Shown here: positions 22,600 to 34,033 of the stretch, piece after piece
How the letters are laid out: each line of letters begins with the position of its first letter
Numbering within the stretch: the first letter of the stretch is position 1
Made by a program: the position numbers and the translations under genes
The notes under the pieces: generated by a model
Database searches by the model: none
Told to the model about the DNA's origin: nothing
The model's input: only the letters and a program-made list of their open reading frames with translations
Assembly (NCBI GenBank): GCA_047967505.1
Contig: CM106541.1
DNA: 64,000 bases
Origin: Dipteris shenzhenensis
Lineage: Eukaryota > Polypodiophyta > Polypodiopsida > Gleicheniales
Direction: 5' to 3' (one strand)

Positions 22600-22825
22600 A
22601 AGGAAGTTTTTGAAGAGGTGAGTCTCTTTGAACAATGTAGGTAGGTTTTTTGTGAGATTTCGTTTTGTGAGTGCTTCTCCTTGTATTGCTAAAGCTACTT
22701 ACTAATTTTCATGCTTGATTTCAAAGGATTGAAACAAAAAACGAGATTTCAAGAAAGAAATAAGACTCCTCTCTTTTGTAGGGCCAGTCCACAAAACACC
22801 GAGCAAGACGTACTATTCCAGGTAA
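22600..22825 (+). other. Possible 5' exons of a transcription unit inside the CACTA element
   Basis: A GAAGAG/GTGAGTC donor-like site lies near 22615. A small stretch (about 22783-22820) is bounded by TTTTGTAG on the left and CCAG/GTAAGTG on the right, a near-consensus acceptor and donor. No coding potential is clear. It may be the 5' part of a gene whose 3' part is at 25684-26070. Confidence 0.35.
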
Positions 22826-23079
22826 GTGCTTCCTCTTTTTTCCATTTGTTATTTTTTTTATTTGCATTGGCCTGCAGTTAGTGCCTTAAGCACTAGCTGC
22901 AGTGATGGGTGTAGGAACTCTCCCTTCCCCTCTCTTCCCTCTTCTTTCCCTCTTCTCTCCTCTTCTTTCCCTCCTCTCCTTCTCCTTCTCCTTCAATCTT
23001 TCAATCTCTTTCCCTCTCTTTTTTCCTCTTTCGTTTCCCTCTTCTTCTCCTCTTTCCCCCCCTCTTTTCCCTCTTTCAT

Positions 23080-25560
23080 GCTCATGCTCTTATGCTCATG
23101 CATAAGCATGAGCATAAAACAAGGAGACATATGCTCATGCATAAGCATGAGCATATGTCTCTTTTTCCCTCTTTCCTTTTCCTCTTCTTCTCTCTTTCTT
23201 TCCCTCTTTCCCCTTTTCCAATCTCTCTTTCCTTTCCCTCTTCTCTCTTCTCCTCTTTCCCCTCCTCTTTTCCCTCTTTCATGCTCATGCTCTTATGCTC
23301 ATGCATAAGCATGAGCATATGCTTATGCTTATGCATAAGACTCCTCTTATGCATAAGCATAAGCATAAGAGAAGGAGACATATGCTCATGCTTATGCTTA
23401 TTCATGAGCATAAGAGAAGGAAACATATGCTCATGCATAAGCCCCGGGGGATTCACAGGGGGAAACTTATGATATCACGTGAGTGTACAATAGGGGTTTT
23501 TTTTGAAATTAGGCATAAGCTTATACATTAGGGGTCGGGCCCTCTTTATTTTTTCTCAATATTGAATTTAAGTTAGGGGGGTCATGCCACATTTAAGAGG
23601 GGGGGACATAGTATAGGCTACCTTGGGTAACTAGCCCAAACAGGTTTGGTTTTTAGTAGTCATAGGGAAAGTAATCTAAATTTTCTTATTGTATAATCTA
23701 AATGCTTGAGAAAGAACGTAGATTTAAGGAAAGGGTGGGACATAATAGAATTTCGGTGGTATCTTATAAGCTTAAATAGGGGTGTTTTATCATCCTACGT
23801 GGATCTTAAATAGGGGGGTTTCTTGAAGTTCATGCACGCACGTGACATCCCCCTTTAATAAAGAGTGAATCCCTCGGGGCATAAGCATGAGCATATGTCT
23901 CTTTTTCCCTCTTTCCTTTCCCTCTTCTTCTCTCTTTCTTTCCCTCTTTCCTCTTTTCCAATCTCTATTTCCTTTCCCTCTTCTTCTCTCTTCATGCTCA
24001 AGCTCTTATGCTCATGCATAAGCATAAGCATGAGCATATGTCTCCTTTTCTTATGCTTATGCTTATGCTTATGGATAAGCATAAGCATAAGAAAAGGAGA
24101 CATATACTCATGCTTATGCTTATGCATGAGCATAAGAGAAGTAGACATATGGTCATGCATAAGCATGAGCATATGTCTCTTTTTCCCTCTTTACTTTCCC
24201 TCTTCTTCTCTCTTTCTCTCTTTTTCCCCCTGTTTTCCCTCTTTCATGCTCATTCTCTTATGCTCATGCATATGCATAAGCATGAGCATAATGCTTATGC
24301 TTATACTTATGCATAAGCATAAGCATAAGAATAAGAGAAGGAGACATATGCTCATGCTTATGCTTATGCATGAGCATAAGAGAAGGAGACATATGCTCAT
24401 GCATAAGCATGAGCATATGTCTCTTTTTCCCTCTTTAATTTCCCCCTTCTTCTCTCTTCCTCTCTTTTTCCCCCTCTTCTTCTCTCTTCCTCTCTTTTTC
24501 CCCCTCTTTTCCCTCTTTCATGCTCATTCTCTTATGCTCATGCATACGCATAAGCATAAGCATAAGCATAAGAGAAGGAGACATATGCTCATGCTTATGC
24601 TTATGCATGAGCATAAGAGAAGGAGACATATGCTCATGCATAATCATGAGCATATGTCTCTTTTTCCCTCTTTACTTTCCCTCTTCTTCTCTCTTCCTCT
24701 CTTTTTCCCCCTCTTTTCCCTCTTTCATGCTCATTCTCTTATGCTCATGCATACGCATAAGCATGAGCATAATGCTTCTGCTTATGCTTATGCATAAGCA
24801 TAAGCATAAGCATAAGAGAAGGAGACATATGCTCATGCATGAGCATATGTCTCTTTTTCCCTCTTTACTTTCCCTCTTCTTCTTTCTTTCTTTCCCTCTT
24901 TCCCCCTTTCCAATCTCTCTTTCCGTTCCCTCTTCTTCTCTCTTTTCCTCTTTTCCACCCTCTTTTCCCTCTTTCATGCTCATGTTCTTATGCTCATGCA
25001 TAAGCATAAGCATAAGCATGAGCATAAGCATGATCATATGTCTCATTCTCTTATGCTTATGCTTATGCTTATGCGTATGACGCTCATGCTTATGCTTATG
25101 CATGAGCATAAGAGAAGTAGACATATGCTGATGCATAAGCATGAGCATATGTCTCTTTTTCCCTCTTTACTTTCCCTCTTATTCTCTCTTTTTTTCCCTC
25201 TTCTTCTCTCTTTCTTTCCCTCTTTCCCCCTTTCCAATCTCTCTTTCCGTTCCCTCTTCTTCTCTCCTCTTATGCATAAGCATAAGCATAAGCATAAGAG
25301 AAGGAGACATATGCTCATGCTTATACTTGTGCATGAGCATAAGAGAAGGAGACATATGCTCATGCATGAGCATATGTCTCTTTTTCCCTCTTTACTTTTC
25401 CTCTTCTTCTCTCTTTCTTTCCCTCTTTCCCCCTTTCCAATCTCTCTTTCCGTTCCCTCTTCTTCTCTCTTCTCCTCTTTTCCACCCCCTTTTCCCTCTT
25501 TCATGCTCATGTTCTTATGCTCATGCATAAGCATAAGCATAAGCATAATAAGCATATGTC
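23080..25560. repeat. Palindrome-rich satellite of TTATGC/GCATAAG hexamers and pyrimidine tracts
   Basis: About nine higher-order units of roughly 180-300 bp. Each has a hexamer block of CATAAG and CATGAG words with perfect inverted repeats (ATGCTCATGC-ATAA-GCATGAGCAT; GCTTATGCATAAGC) and a strand-biased pyrimidine block (TCTCTTTTTCCCTCTTT...). The junction ATATGTCTCTTTTTCCCTCT recurs near 23153, 23894, 24173, 24414, 24653, 24846, 25149, 25372 and 25554. The hexamers contain no stop in most frames, so long ORFs rich in Met, His, Leu and Lys appear on both strands; these are artefacts. Confidence 0.9.
23443..23878. mobile_element. MITE, 436 bp, 8-bp target duplication (family copy A)
   Basis: The terminal inverted repeat is CCCGGGGGATTCAC at the left and, as complement, CCCGAGGGATTCAC at the right. 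The flanks carry GCATAAGC at 23435-23442 and 23879-23886, an 8-bp target duplication inside the satellite. TATCACGTGAGT lies 30 bp in from the left end and another CACGTG near the right end. It encodes nothing. It shares ends and this sub-terminal word with the element at 28412-28660. Confidence 0.8.
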
Positions 25561-25683
25561 TCTTTTTCTCTCTTTCCCTCTTCTTTCCATCTTCTTCCCT
25601 CTTCTTTCCATCTTTTTCCCTCTTCTTCCCCTCTTTCCTTTCCCTCCTCTTATCTAACTCTAGCTCTCATAAATTGGATCCAC

Positions 25684-26070
25684 AGCAAGCTGCGATGAGT
25701 CATCCTCCTACAGATGCAGAGACGCGATGCGCATTTCGCATAGGAACAAAACCGTGGTTTATTGAGCAAGAGGCAATGGGAGCGATGGTCAATTGGGCTA
25801 AGGTGGCTGCTCGCACGGTATAAGTCTACTCCTACTTGTAATCTCACTTTTTAAATTATTTTATTCTTTAAGTTCCAATCTAATTTTCAATTTATATCGT
25901 TCACTAGACTTAGGGTGTAAGCTCCAGCGTCCCATCACCGGAGGCGAGCGATCAGCAAGGCTAGGGATCAGGCCAACAAGACGAGGATCAGGGAGAAGGC
26001 ACAGCTCAAGAGGACCAAGGATTAGGCCAACAAGACAAGGAGGATGACGAGGACGATTCCAATTAGTAGT
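25684..26070 (+). pseudogene. Remnant 3' exons of a protein gene inside the CACTA element
   Basis: After an acceptor-like GGATCCACAG, a frame reads AAMSHPPTDAETRCAFRIGT, KPWFIEQEAM and NWAKVAART, then meets a donor-like GTATAAGT near 25820. Splicing to the acceptor ACTTAG at about 25913 keeps the frame into VSSSVPSPEASDQQG, an in-frame TAG, and then an acidic Gln/Asp/Glu tail ending DDEDDSN and TAG. The consistent frame across a putative intron supports a real but broken C-terminus. I do not recognise the protein; a CACTA-associated second protein is a guess. The 5' partner may be at 22.6-22.8 kb, with the satellite replacing the middle. Confidence 0.4.
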
Positions 26071-26395
26071 AGTAGTGGTGGTGGTGGTGGTAGTAGCAGT
26101 TTGCATATACTTCGCCATGTATGTCATTTTGTATATCCACTCGTTTGAGCAATTTTGTATCACCCTTTTCGAAAGGGTAATTTTGTAACAAACAATGTTG
26201 TATATGTTCAACATGTATATCCTTTTGTTGCTCGATCATTTCATTTGAGTGATTTTGTATCACCCTTTTCGCAAGGGAAATTTTGTAATAAAAATTTTTT
26301 TTTGGTAATTTAAAAAAAAAAGCATTAGTGGGGCAAAACAGGGCTTGCTATAGCCCTATTAGGCCCCACTTATGCTTTTTTTTAACTTCTGTTAA

Positions 26396-26490
26396 TCGTC
26401 GCTATATAGCGACGTTTACCAGTGTCGCTATATAGCGACGATTATCAGTGTCGCTATATTGCAATGTTTAACAGCATTGCTATATAGCGA
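26396..26490. promoter_or_regulatory. Right sub-terminal palindromes of the CACTA element
   Basis: Perfect GTCGCTATATAGCGAC at 26398-26413 and 26424-26439, with variants near 26450 and 26478, within about 210 bp of the right terminus. Confidence 0.8.
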
Positions 26491-26606
26491 CGGTTCTTTT
26501 CCGACACTTTGAGCAACTTTTATAATGACGTTTGCGCCCGTGAAAAAAAAAATTAATGTAAAAAGCATCGGTATTTTCGTCGAAAAAGGGCCTATGCCTT
26601 GTAGTG

Positions 26607-26770
26607 TTTCAAGCTTCAACTCGATGTTCAAAGTCAAGTTAAAGCTTCAATTCGATGTGTGACATCAAGTTCAAGATTCAACTTGACATTAAGTTCAACA
26701 TTGAGTAGCTTACACTCGATGTCTGACATTGAGTAGCTTAAACATACTTTAATATTAAACTCTAAGCAAA
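26607..26770. repeat. Right continuation of the 30-bp tandem repeat
   Basis: CAAGCTTCAACTCGATGTTC and related words resume directly after the TTT duplication, matching the field left of the CACTA element. Confidence 0.85.
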
Positions 26771-27470
26771 GGTATCCTCCATCTTGATGTTTTGCATCGA
26801 GTTCACGGTTAAGAAGCCTTTGTTTCCCTTCCCTCTCCCCCGCACACCACCTGGTCCATCTCTTCAATACCCACGATAGACTTGGTTTGGTAGCGCTTGA
26901 TCTAATCATGAATGAACCTAAGTTCACTCATTTTGATACATAGGTATGCGCTTCTTTGAAAAAATTGCTTCTAGAGGTCTGTGAAGGGTTTCCAAAGCTC
27001 TATGAGAGGGCAAGATACAAATTTGCAGAGGCTTATGAGAAGGGCCAATGAGACACTCTTCATGCACCCTCTGGGAGAGGCTAGAGGGCATATGATCTCT
27101 CTTGGTGCTTCTGATAAAGGTAAGATCAGAAACTACTTTCCATCACTCATAAAACGTCCAAGTAGGTCCAAATAAAGCAGAGAGAGATCCATTTGTTATT
27201 TTGCATGTATGATACTCTATGCATTCCTCTCAAGAAGAATTGGGAACTCTAAAATGTAGTCTTGTTGAGTGATACAGAATGAATTCATCACATTGGAGAA
27301 GGGTTCTGCTCGAGAGGTTAGAGAAGAAGATGCCATTTGGTAGGTAGACAAAGAATTCTCTACTGCAATAGAGAGAGATGAGCTTTTGTCTTAAATTTTC
27401 TCCCATCCCACATAAAACATTCCACTCTTTGGGATGGTGGTGGCAAGGCTAGCTCCACCATCCTCTCTCT
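26771..27470. other. No gene seen
   Basis: Unique-looking sequence with short ORFs only. No recognisable domain or repeat. Confidence 0.5.
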
Positions 27471-27477
27471 GATGAGG

Positions 27478-28188
27478 AACATAGGAAAAAAGGGAGCACA
27501 TTTTGGGGCCGTGAGAGAAATTCACAATTTCTTCATTTTTCTTTCCTCTAAAGAAATAAAATATGACATAACCCCACTGATGTACGGTGCAAAATTTGGT
27601 ATTTCTGACATTATCGATGCATCTGGAGCAAGACAAACCCCCCAAAAAGGCTTTTGAAATGCCAAAAATGGCCCCTCAGAGGCTCGAAAAAGGCCAAAAA
27701 GGCTCGAAAAGCAACCTGTACAAATGAAAACGATTTGACAGGTTGTTGGACCCAGCCCAAAAAAGGCAAAAAAGGCCCAGGAACCAACCTGTACAAATGA
27801 AAGTGATTTGATAGGTTGGACCGAAAAGCAACCTATACAAATGAAAGTGATTTGACAAATCGCTTTCATTTGTACAGGTTGCTTTCAAGGCCTTTTTTGC
27901 CTTTTTCGGGCCTCCTAGGGACCATTTTCGACATTTCAAAAGCCTTTCCAAGGGTTTTGGCTAGCTCCGGATGCATCGGTGATGTCAGAAATACCAAATT
28001 GTGCATCGTATGTTAGATATAATAAAGTAGCTCAAGTGTCCTCATTGAATGCAAACTCGACCGCATTTCTTTTGTTTTCCTTTTTCTAAAATTTTCAACG
28101 TTACATTGGCCCTCCTTTGATTGGTGGAGGGCCATTTTCTTTCTTGGATAAAAGGCTCCAAAATGAGCTCCCTTTTTTCCTAATGTGT
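27478..28188. mobile_element. Foldback element (long inverted repeat, about 0.7 kb)
   Basis: The left arm (AGGAAAAAAGGGAGCACATT..., AATTTGGTATTTCTGACAT, CGATGCATCTGGAGC, AGGCTTTTGAAATG) pairs with the right arm read in complement (AGGAAAAAAGGGAGCTCATT..., AATTTGGTATTTCTGACAT, CGATGCATCCGGAGC, AGGCTTTTGAAATG). The centre near 27830-27872 is a tight inverted repeat around AATGAAAGTGATTTG. Inside the left arm AACCTGTACAAATGAAA recurs three times. Arms are unequal, with an extra segment on the right. No clear target duplication was found. Confidence 0.75.
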
Positions 28189-28411
28189 CTATCCACCAAC
28201 GATGAAGATGCAGGGAATTGATCAAATAAGAATTTCCCAATTAGACCACCCATTGCATGATCGAATTCCAATTCGAGACACTATGGCAGATAATGTTTCC
28301 ATTTGTATGCTATCGCAGATAATCCTCAATATCTTGCGATGAAGATGATGCTGATTTCATTGATGAGCAGAATCTAGCCAATTTGGAGTGTAACATGTGG
28401 GTTGTTCTCCT

Positions 28412-28660
28412 CTCGGGGGGGTCACTACGTATAAACCCTCTATATCACGTCCGTTCAAGGCCTATATTTAAAATCCCTTATTTGTAAATTTGTTCATTAA
28501 TAAAATGTACCCCTTTTCTATACAAATCTGTAAATTTTTTCTAAAACTATTTTAAATAGTCCCTTATGTATATTTATTTCTGTAAATTTTAGAAATAAAA
28601 AATATCCTTCTGTTTGAACTCACGTGATAGGGTTACATATGATGAGTGACCCCCCCCGAG
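28412..28660. mobile_element. MITE, 249 bp, 8-bp target duplication (family copy B)
   Basis: The ends are CTCGGGGGGGTCACT at the left and, as complement, CTCGGGGGGGGTCACT at the right. The 8-bp duplication GTTCTCCT lies at 28404-28411 and 28661-28668. The complement of the right end carries TATCACGTGAGT about 31 bp from the terminus, as in copy A (23443-23878). The interior is AT-rich with no coding potential. Confidence 0.85.
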
Positions 28661-28669
28661 GTTCTCCTT

Positions 28670-29780
28670 CGCATAGATCTCGAAAAGGAAGAACACCTCA
28701 TGGCAAAGATTGTAAGATCAAGTGATGCAAGTTTTAAGTTGCTGTTTGAGATCAAAATAACATCAAAGAAAGATATATTTCCATGGTCTATTCTATAGTT
28801 TCCTTCATCGCCTCCCTCCATAGCTTACCCTCAATTGGGTCCCATCAATCATCATTGCATACTTTTAAGATCTTGTTCCCTTTCTAGTAGATACTTTTAT
28901 TTTTGTATATGTTTTGTTTCATTGTGTAAGATGTATAGAAATAATTCTATGTATTTTTTAAAAACAAGCATAAAACATATATGAAAATGCAGGAACAAAT
29001 GATGGTTAGACTTAATGTATAGACATCTAGCCATGTTATTGTAGAGTATCCCATTTCTAGTGCATATGAGTGAAGCCATATTTCATAGCATTTAAGAAAA
29101 TTGTAGCTATATATCAAATGTTGTGTTTGAGAACATTATATAATTTAAATTATAAGTCTCTAATATTTGTTTTTTTTTAAATGTCGAATCAAGAGCAAAA
29201 TATTCCACCATGGAGTTTGCCTAAGGTCAATGCATGATTAGGTATAGCCAAATGTAAAACTATTTAGGGGCATTCTTGGAGCCGCAATGTGATGCATCAG
29301 TGGGTGATATTTTGAATTTTGGGCGAAGTCCGCTCTTGTCGAAATTTCTTCTCGTGTAATGATACCTTATTTGGCATAATAATGAGATGCAATATCTTCT
29401 AACTTGCTTTGTAGAACATCGTAGAGTTCGACACATGTCACTACATGAGTAATTCTACCCTCCTCCTTCGTGTAGTCTCTATGCTGCAAATTTGTACATC
29501 AGACTGTCTACAGTTTGTCCTATCATCTACCCACATCTCACCACCTGTCATCTACCCGCCGTAGCTCACCACCTGTCATCTATGCGTAGCTCTCTTGCAT
29601 TGATCTAGATTGAGGACCACCACAATGATGTTGGCTTTGTGCGACTATTGCACTGGTTCTTGGAGGTGGCGATAGCTACTCCTAATTAAACCAAAGAAAA
29701 TGTATTTATGTTAATTGGCTAGGTCACGTGAGACCTGCATTGAAGTCCCACAATTGTTCATATATATCGGATCAAATTTC
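28670..29780. other. No gene seen
   Basis: AT-rich DNA. A local repeat of CATCTACCC..CTCACCACCTGT occurs twice near 29525-29580. Nothing else is recognisable. Confidence 0.5.
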
Positions 29781-29784
29781 AAAC

Positions 29785-30075
29785 ACATGGTTAAAAGTTA
29801 ATCTTAAATGAAGGAAAATGTATTTCCTTGTCCAACCACCACATTGGTTCTATTTGTATAGTTAATCCTAAACCAAGGAAAATGTATTTCCTTGCAACAA
29901 CCACACCGATTCTATTTTAGAGCGGTGATTGCACAAAGAAGATAAAAGTTAATCCTAAACAAAGAGAAATGTGTTTCCTTGTGCAACCACCATGCTAGTT
30001 CTATTTTAGTGTGGGTTGCAGTTAATCCTAAACCATTTTAGTGTTGCTTGCAGCTAATCCTAAAACCAATTTTAA
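29785..30075. repeat. Degenerate tandem repeat, about 70 bp
   Basis: TTAATCCTAAACNAAGGAAA followed by ATGTATTTCCTTG, CAACCAC and a TTCTATTT word recurs about four times. Confidence 0.75.
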
Positions 30076-30159
30076 AAAAATTCCTTGTGCACCAATTGCT
30101 TCTGCAACAACTGCAACCAGCAACGATCGATACTAGCAACGACTGCGATAATAGGATTA

Positions 30160-30670
30160 TTTATATTAAAGTTGAAACTTAAAAGAGATTACACCCAGTG
30201 AGTATAACAACTTAGCCATTGCTAAGAGTAGAAGTTAAACAAAGATATTACATCCAAAGACAATTTGACACAACTCAACAATTTTGGAGAGCCTTATCGA
30301 GCAAAAGTTGAACAAAAGAGATTACATCCACATCCAAAGACAGTTTCTAAAAAGTAACAACTTAGCAATTGCTGAGAGCCTCATGGAGAAAAAATTGAAC
30401 AAAGGAGATACATTTATAGAAACTCGTTAATTCCTGAGATCATTAGAGCCCAAAAGATTACATCATCGAGTAAAAACCGAATAAAAGAGATTGTCTACAT
30501 CCAAAGATAGTTATAAAAACTAACAACTCAGTAATTGTTGGGAGCCTCATGGAGAAAAAATCAAAACAAAGAGATTACATTTATTAACACTCAACATTTT
30601 TTGAGGGCCGTAGAGCACAAAATAATAGATCCAGTGAGGATAACCACTCAACCATTGCTGAGGGGTTATG
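30160..30670. repeat. Degenerate tandem repeat, about 75-120 bp
   Basis: AAAGAGATTACATCCAAAGA, ACAACTTAGCAATTGCTGAG and GCCTCATGGAGAAAAAA recur in order about five times with drift. No coding content. Confidence 0.75.
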
Positions 30671-33640
30671 ATCCTTGTTGAGAAAACTATCAAAGAGGAT
30701 ATTTGTACAACTCAGTATTGTCAATTGTTGCTAATAGACCACTATATGTTATTGTATTCACAGAGGCTAGCCCACCTTGCTACACTTGAATTTTCAAGGA
30801 GATGATGGAGAGGCCAAAGACCGTGCACAAATGTAGGACTCAGAATCTAGCCTTCCCAACAACATGAGAAAACTCTACTCTAAAAATCATTATCCCTTCA
30901 TCAATGTCTCTAGGGAATCCATAGAGCACAACCTGAAGAGGACAACTTTGTGCCCTGGGGTGCTAACAAAATATATATTATGTTACTACCCTCGTCCAAA
31001 ATCTAGGGTATGGGGGGACAAGGTCCATATATAATATGCATGGATTTACTTCAAAGTTGTTTAAAGATGCAAGGAAACAATATGACAATCTCAAGTCCTC
31101 CCTACCACAAAGCCTAAAGTTTTTACTTTAAAAAATATGAAAGATTTTAAGATTTGTACATATTTTTCATAATATGTGAGACCCAACGGACGGGGTCTTT
31201 TGGATGAGGGGGGCTTAAACAAAAAAAACACTAAAATATAAAACCCAACTCCTTTGAAATCACGTAACTTTTTCATGTCTTACCCAAATTTCAAGGTGTA
31301 AAGACATATTTGAAGCTCTTTTAGTGTAGAACACAACCATGCTAATTTGACTAACTTTTACTCATGGCATATTGTTAAATTCATCACATACTCAAAATTT
31401 TCAAAGGTATTCATACTAAAGGGAGTTGGCTCCCCAGGCTGTGTGCATGCCATCCAAGGTGGCAACATGGATAGGTGCGAGGAACCGATGCAAATTATAA
31501 AGACATTCCACAAGAGCATGCATTTCAAGTCTCGGTGAGGGCAATGAGAGGGCAACACAATGACTTTGTACAAGAAAGCAGATAAGATTGGGATCACATT
31601 GTATTGGGGGGGGGTAGCAATGCTGCCTAGAGTTCCTAGAAGTGGGTGAGTAGTGGAGCAGATGAGCCGGGGAGCAGATGAGTGGATGAGAGTTGTAGGA
31701 GGAAGCATGGAGTAAGGTAGCTGATCATTGGGTAGATGAAAGCTAGAGGAGGGAGCGTGGAGAAAAGTAGTAGAGCAAGGGTAGATGAGAGCAAAGTAGC
31801 CAAATCATGCTCGGGGCCATGGTTAAATACTAAAAATGGCACTCTAATATTAAATGAGCTACCCTAAATTAAACAAACTTTGAGCCACCATGGTGACTAG
31901 AGGCTCCTTGGTTCCATCCAAATAATCATGATCCATCTTAATAAGCCACCTTAAATTGATCAAAATTTGAGCCAGCGCAGTGACTGGAGACCCAATGCCA
32001 TCCAAATAATCATGAACCATCTACAATTAATCAAAATTCAAGTAGCTAATTAATCACATGCTGGCATCCTAGGCAATGCTATATTTTGTAGACATTATTC
32101 GCCATGCAAAGCTTCATGAAGGCCTTTTAAAAAAGAGGAAAATTTGGACTTCTCATTGAAGGTGAGGGAACCATGGTGACTAGGGCTAGATTTTTTTTTC
32201 TTCAAAAATAATCATCTGCAAGCCCGTCCAATTATCGAATCATGAGCCGCTATTTTATCTTCGGTGATTGCAATAAAAATAATAAGAAATTTTTTCCCCC
32301 CAAAGATAATCACATGCAAACCCATGCAATGACATGCCTCCAAACAATCATGAAGGAGTCACCATATCGATGACTAGTAAAATTAAGTGTTAATAAATCG
32401 CATGCATGCTAGACTACATTGCTTGTTTTGCCCCAAAAATAATCACTGACATGCAAGCTCATCCAATTATAGAATCATGAGTTGCTATTTAATCTCATGC
32501 CATTGCAGTGGTGACTAGTAATTAACTGCACCAAAAAATAATCGAGAATTGTTTTGTCCCAAAAATAGTACCATGCAAGTCCAGCATGCAATCACATGCC
32601 ACCATGGGTGATTGGTAATTAACCTTGGGACATCCAAATAATCATGAAAAAACTACCATGCCAGTGGACTAGTGGTAATTAAATCACATGCATGACAGTG
32701 CACCATATGGATAGGCAAGATTGCCACATCAGGTGGTGCCGTTCAAATCATGAATGAGCCACGCCCATGTCAATGATTAATAATTAAGTGGTAATTAAAT
32801 CACATGCAAGCTCAATTCAAATTCAAGCTTCCGATTATTCACCTACCACCCACAAATAATCATCAAGGAGCCACTGTGGTGGTTGCTAATTAACTGCACT
32901 CTACCTAATTTGGCAAAAAAAGACTTATGGACTAGTCGCCTTAGACAAGCACCACCACATGAGAGAGACCACCGTGGTGGTCTTCACTCTACTTACGACC
33001 TCAAAGAAGCCACCATGGTGACTACTAATTAACTATACTCTACCTATTTGCAAAAAAAGACAAGTATGGTTTAGTTGCCTCAGACAACCATCGTCACATG
33101 CACAAGACCATCGTGGTGGCCTTCACTCTACTTAAGCCTCCACTATTCCATTTCATTCACCATTTCTAACTCCTTTTACTATTTTTTCTACTTGCTCCTT
33201 TGCCATTTTTGACTCCTGTCAACATTACCTCTCGATCTTGCTCTATTGCACACTTCCTGCAACTTCTATCCCCTCTCACTATGGCTCCCCTACCAAGCGT
33301 GTCATCATGCTCCTCCATCTTTGCACAATCCGAGAGAGTCTCACACAACTAGTCTTGAAATTGTGACATGCGAGAGCTCCTCACACAATCTTTCCTCCCC
33401 TAATCTTGAAATCATGAAATATAAGAGCTCCTCATATAGTCTTAGAAAGCCCGATTTGGATCCCGTTTGGGTTCTCTCTCCAACTTCACCAAGTTGATAG
33501 ATGCTTAATGTGAAGTGTGGATACATTGTCTATCAAAGCTAGAAGACTAACATAATGAAAGCATGATTAAAAAGGCACTAGGCATTCTTGGAGGCAATTT
33601 GCAAGCATAATTCTTGGAGAAGTCATGGAAGAGATCATAT
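30670..33640. other. No gene seen; diffuse repeats around CCACCATGGTGACTA
   Basis: Between about 31870 and 33130 the words ATCATGAATGAGCCACC, GTGACTAGTAATTAA and ATCACATGCA recur at irregular spacing, suggesting an old, heavily diverged tandem repeat of about 80-110 bp. Short ORFs near 33246 and 31358 carry no recognisable domain. Confidence 0.5.
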
Positions 33641-34033
33641 ATTTTACATTTATACCCAAACACTCAGTTTAGTGCAGATGGTGGAGTCAAGTTTTCGAGC
33701 TTGCCAACTCATGTTCTAGATATGTTGAAACAGACAAGGTAGTACTTTCCTAATATGAGAGAAGCTATGAAGTTATGGCATGTTCAAGTAATAGTAGAGC
33801 ATCTGAATAAACATACAATCTCTTTCTCAAAGGTGCTCTCCAAGAGCATGATGACTAACTTGAAGAATTGCAAGGATGGCAAATCCAAAATTATCATCTC
33901 AATAAATTGCATTTGCTATGCACCTGATGGGGACTTACCTCAAATCAATTTTTGAGCAATACGATTAGAAAATGAATCTTATACATATGAAAGCCACCAA
34001 TGTAGCAAAGATAGCAAAATGTGAGAATGCTCA

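Larger units (their letters stand above)
20866..26606. mobile_element. CACTA (En/Spm) DNA transposon, 5.74 kb, with internal satellite
   Basis: The left end reads CACTACTACACACGG and the right end CCTATGCCTTGTAGTG (as complement, CACTACAAGGCATAGG). A 3-bp TTT duplication flanks it (20863-20865 and 26607-26609), and the same 30-bp repeat field lies on both sides. These are the hallmarks of CACTA elements. Sub-terminal regions carry the 16-bp palindrome GTCGCTATATAGCGAC and near-copies, the usual type of transposase binding site. The interior has small exon-like remnants (22.6-22.8 and 25.7-26.1 kb) but no readable TNP2 transposase, so it is probably non-autonomous. Confidence 0.85.

Noticed and set aside
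23890-25560. CRISPR-like regular array
   Set aside because: Units are variable in length, have no unique spacers, and the host is a eukaryote.
23082-25823. Long ORFs on both strands (up to 310 codons) rich in Met, His, Leu and Lys
   Set aside because: They follow the CATAAG/TTATGC hexamers and CT tracts, occur on both strands at once and have no domain; they are satellite artefacts.
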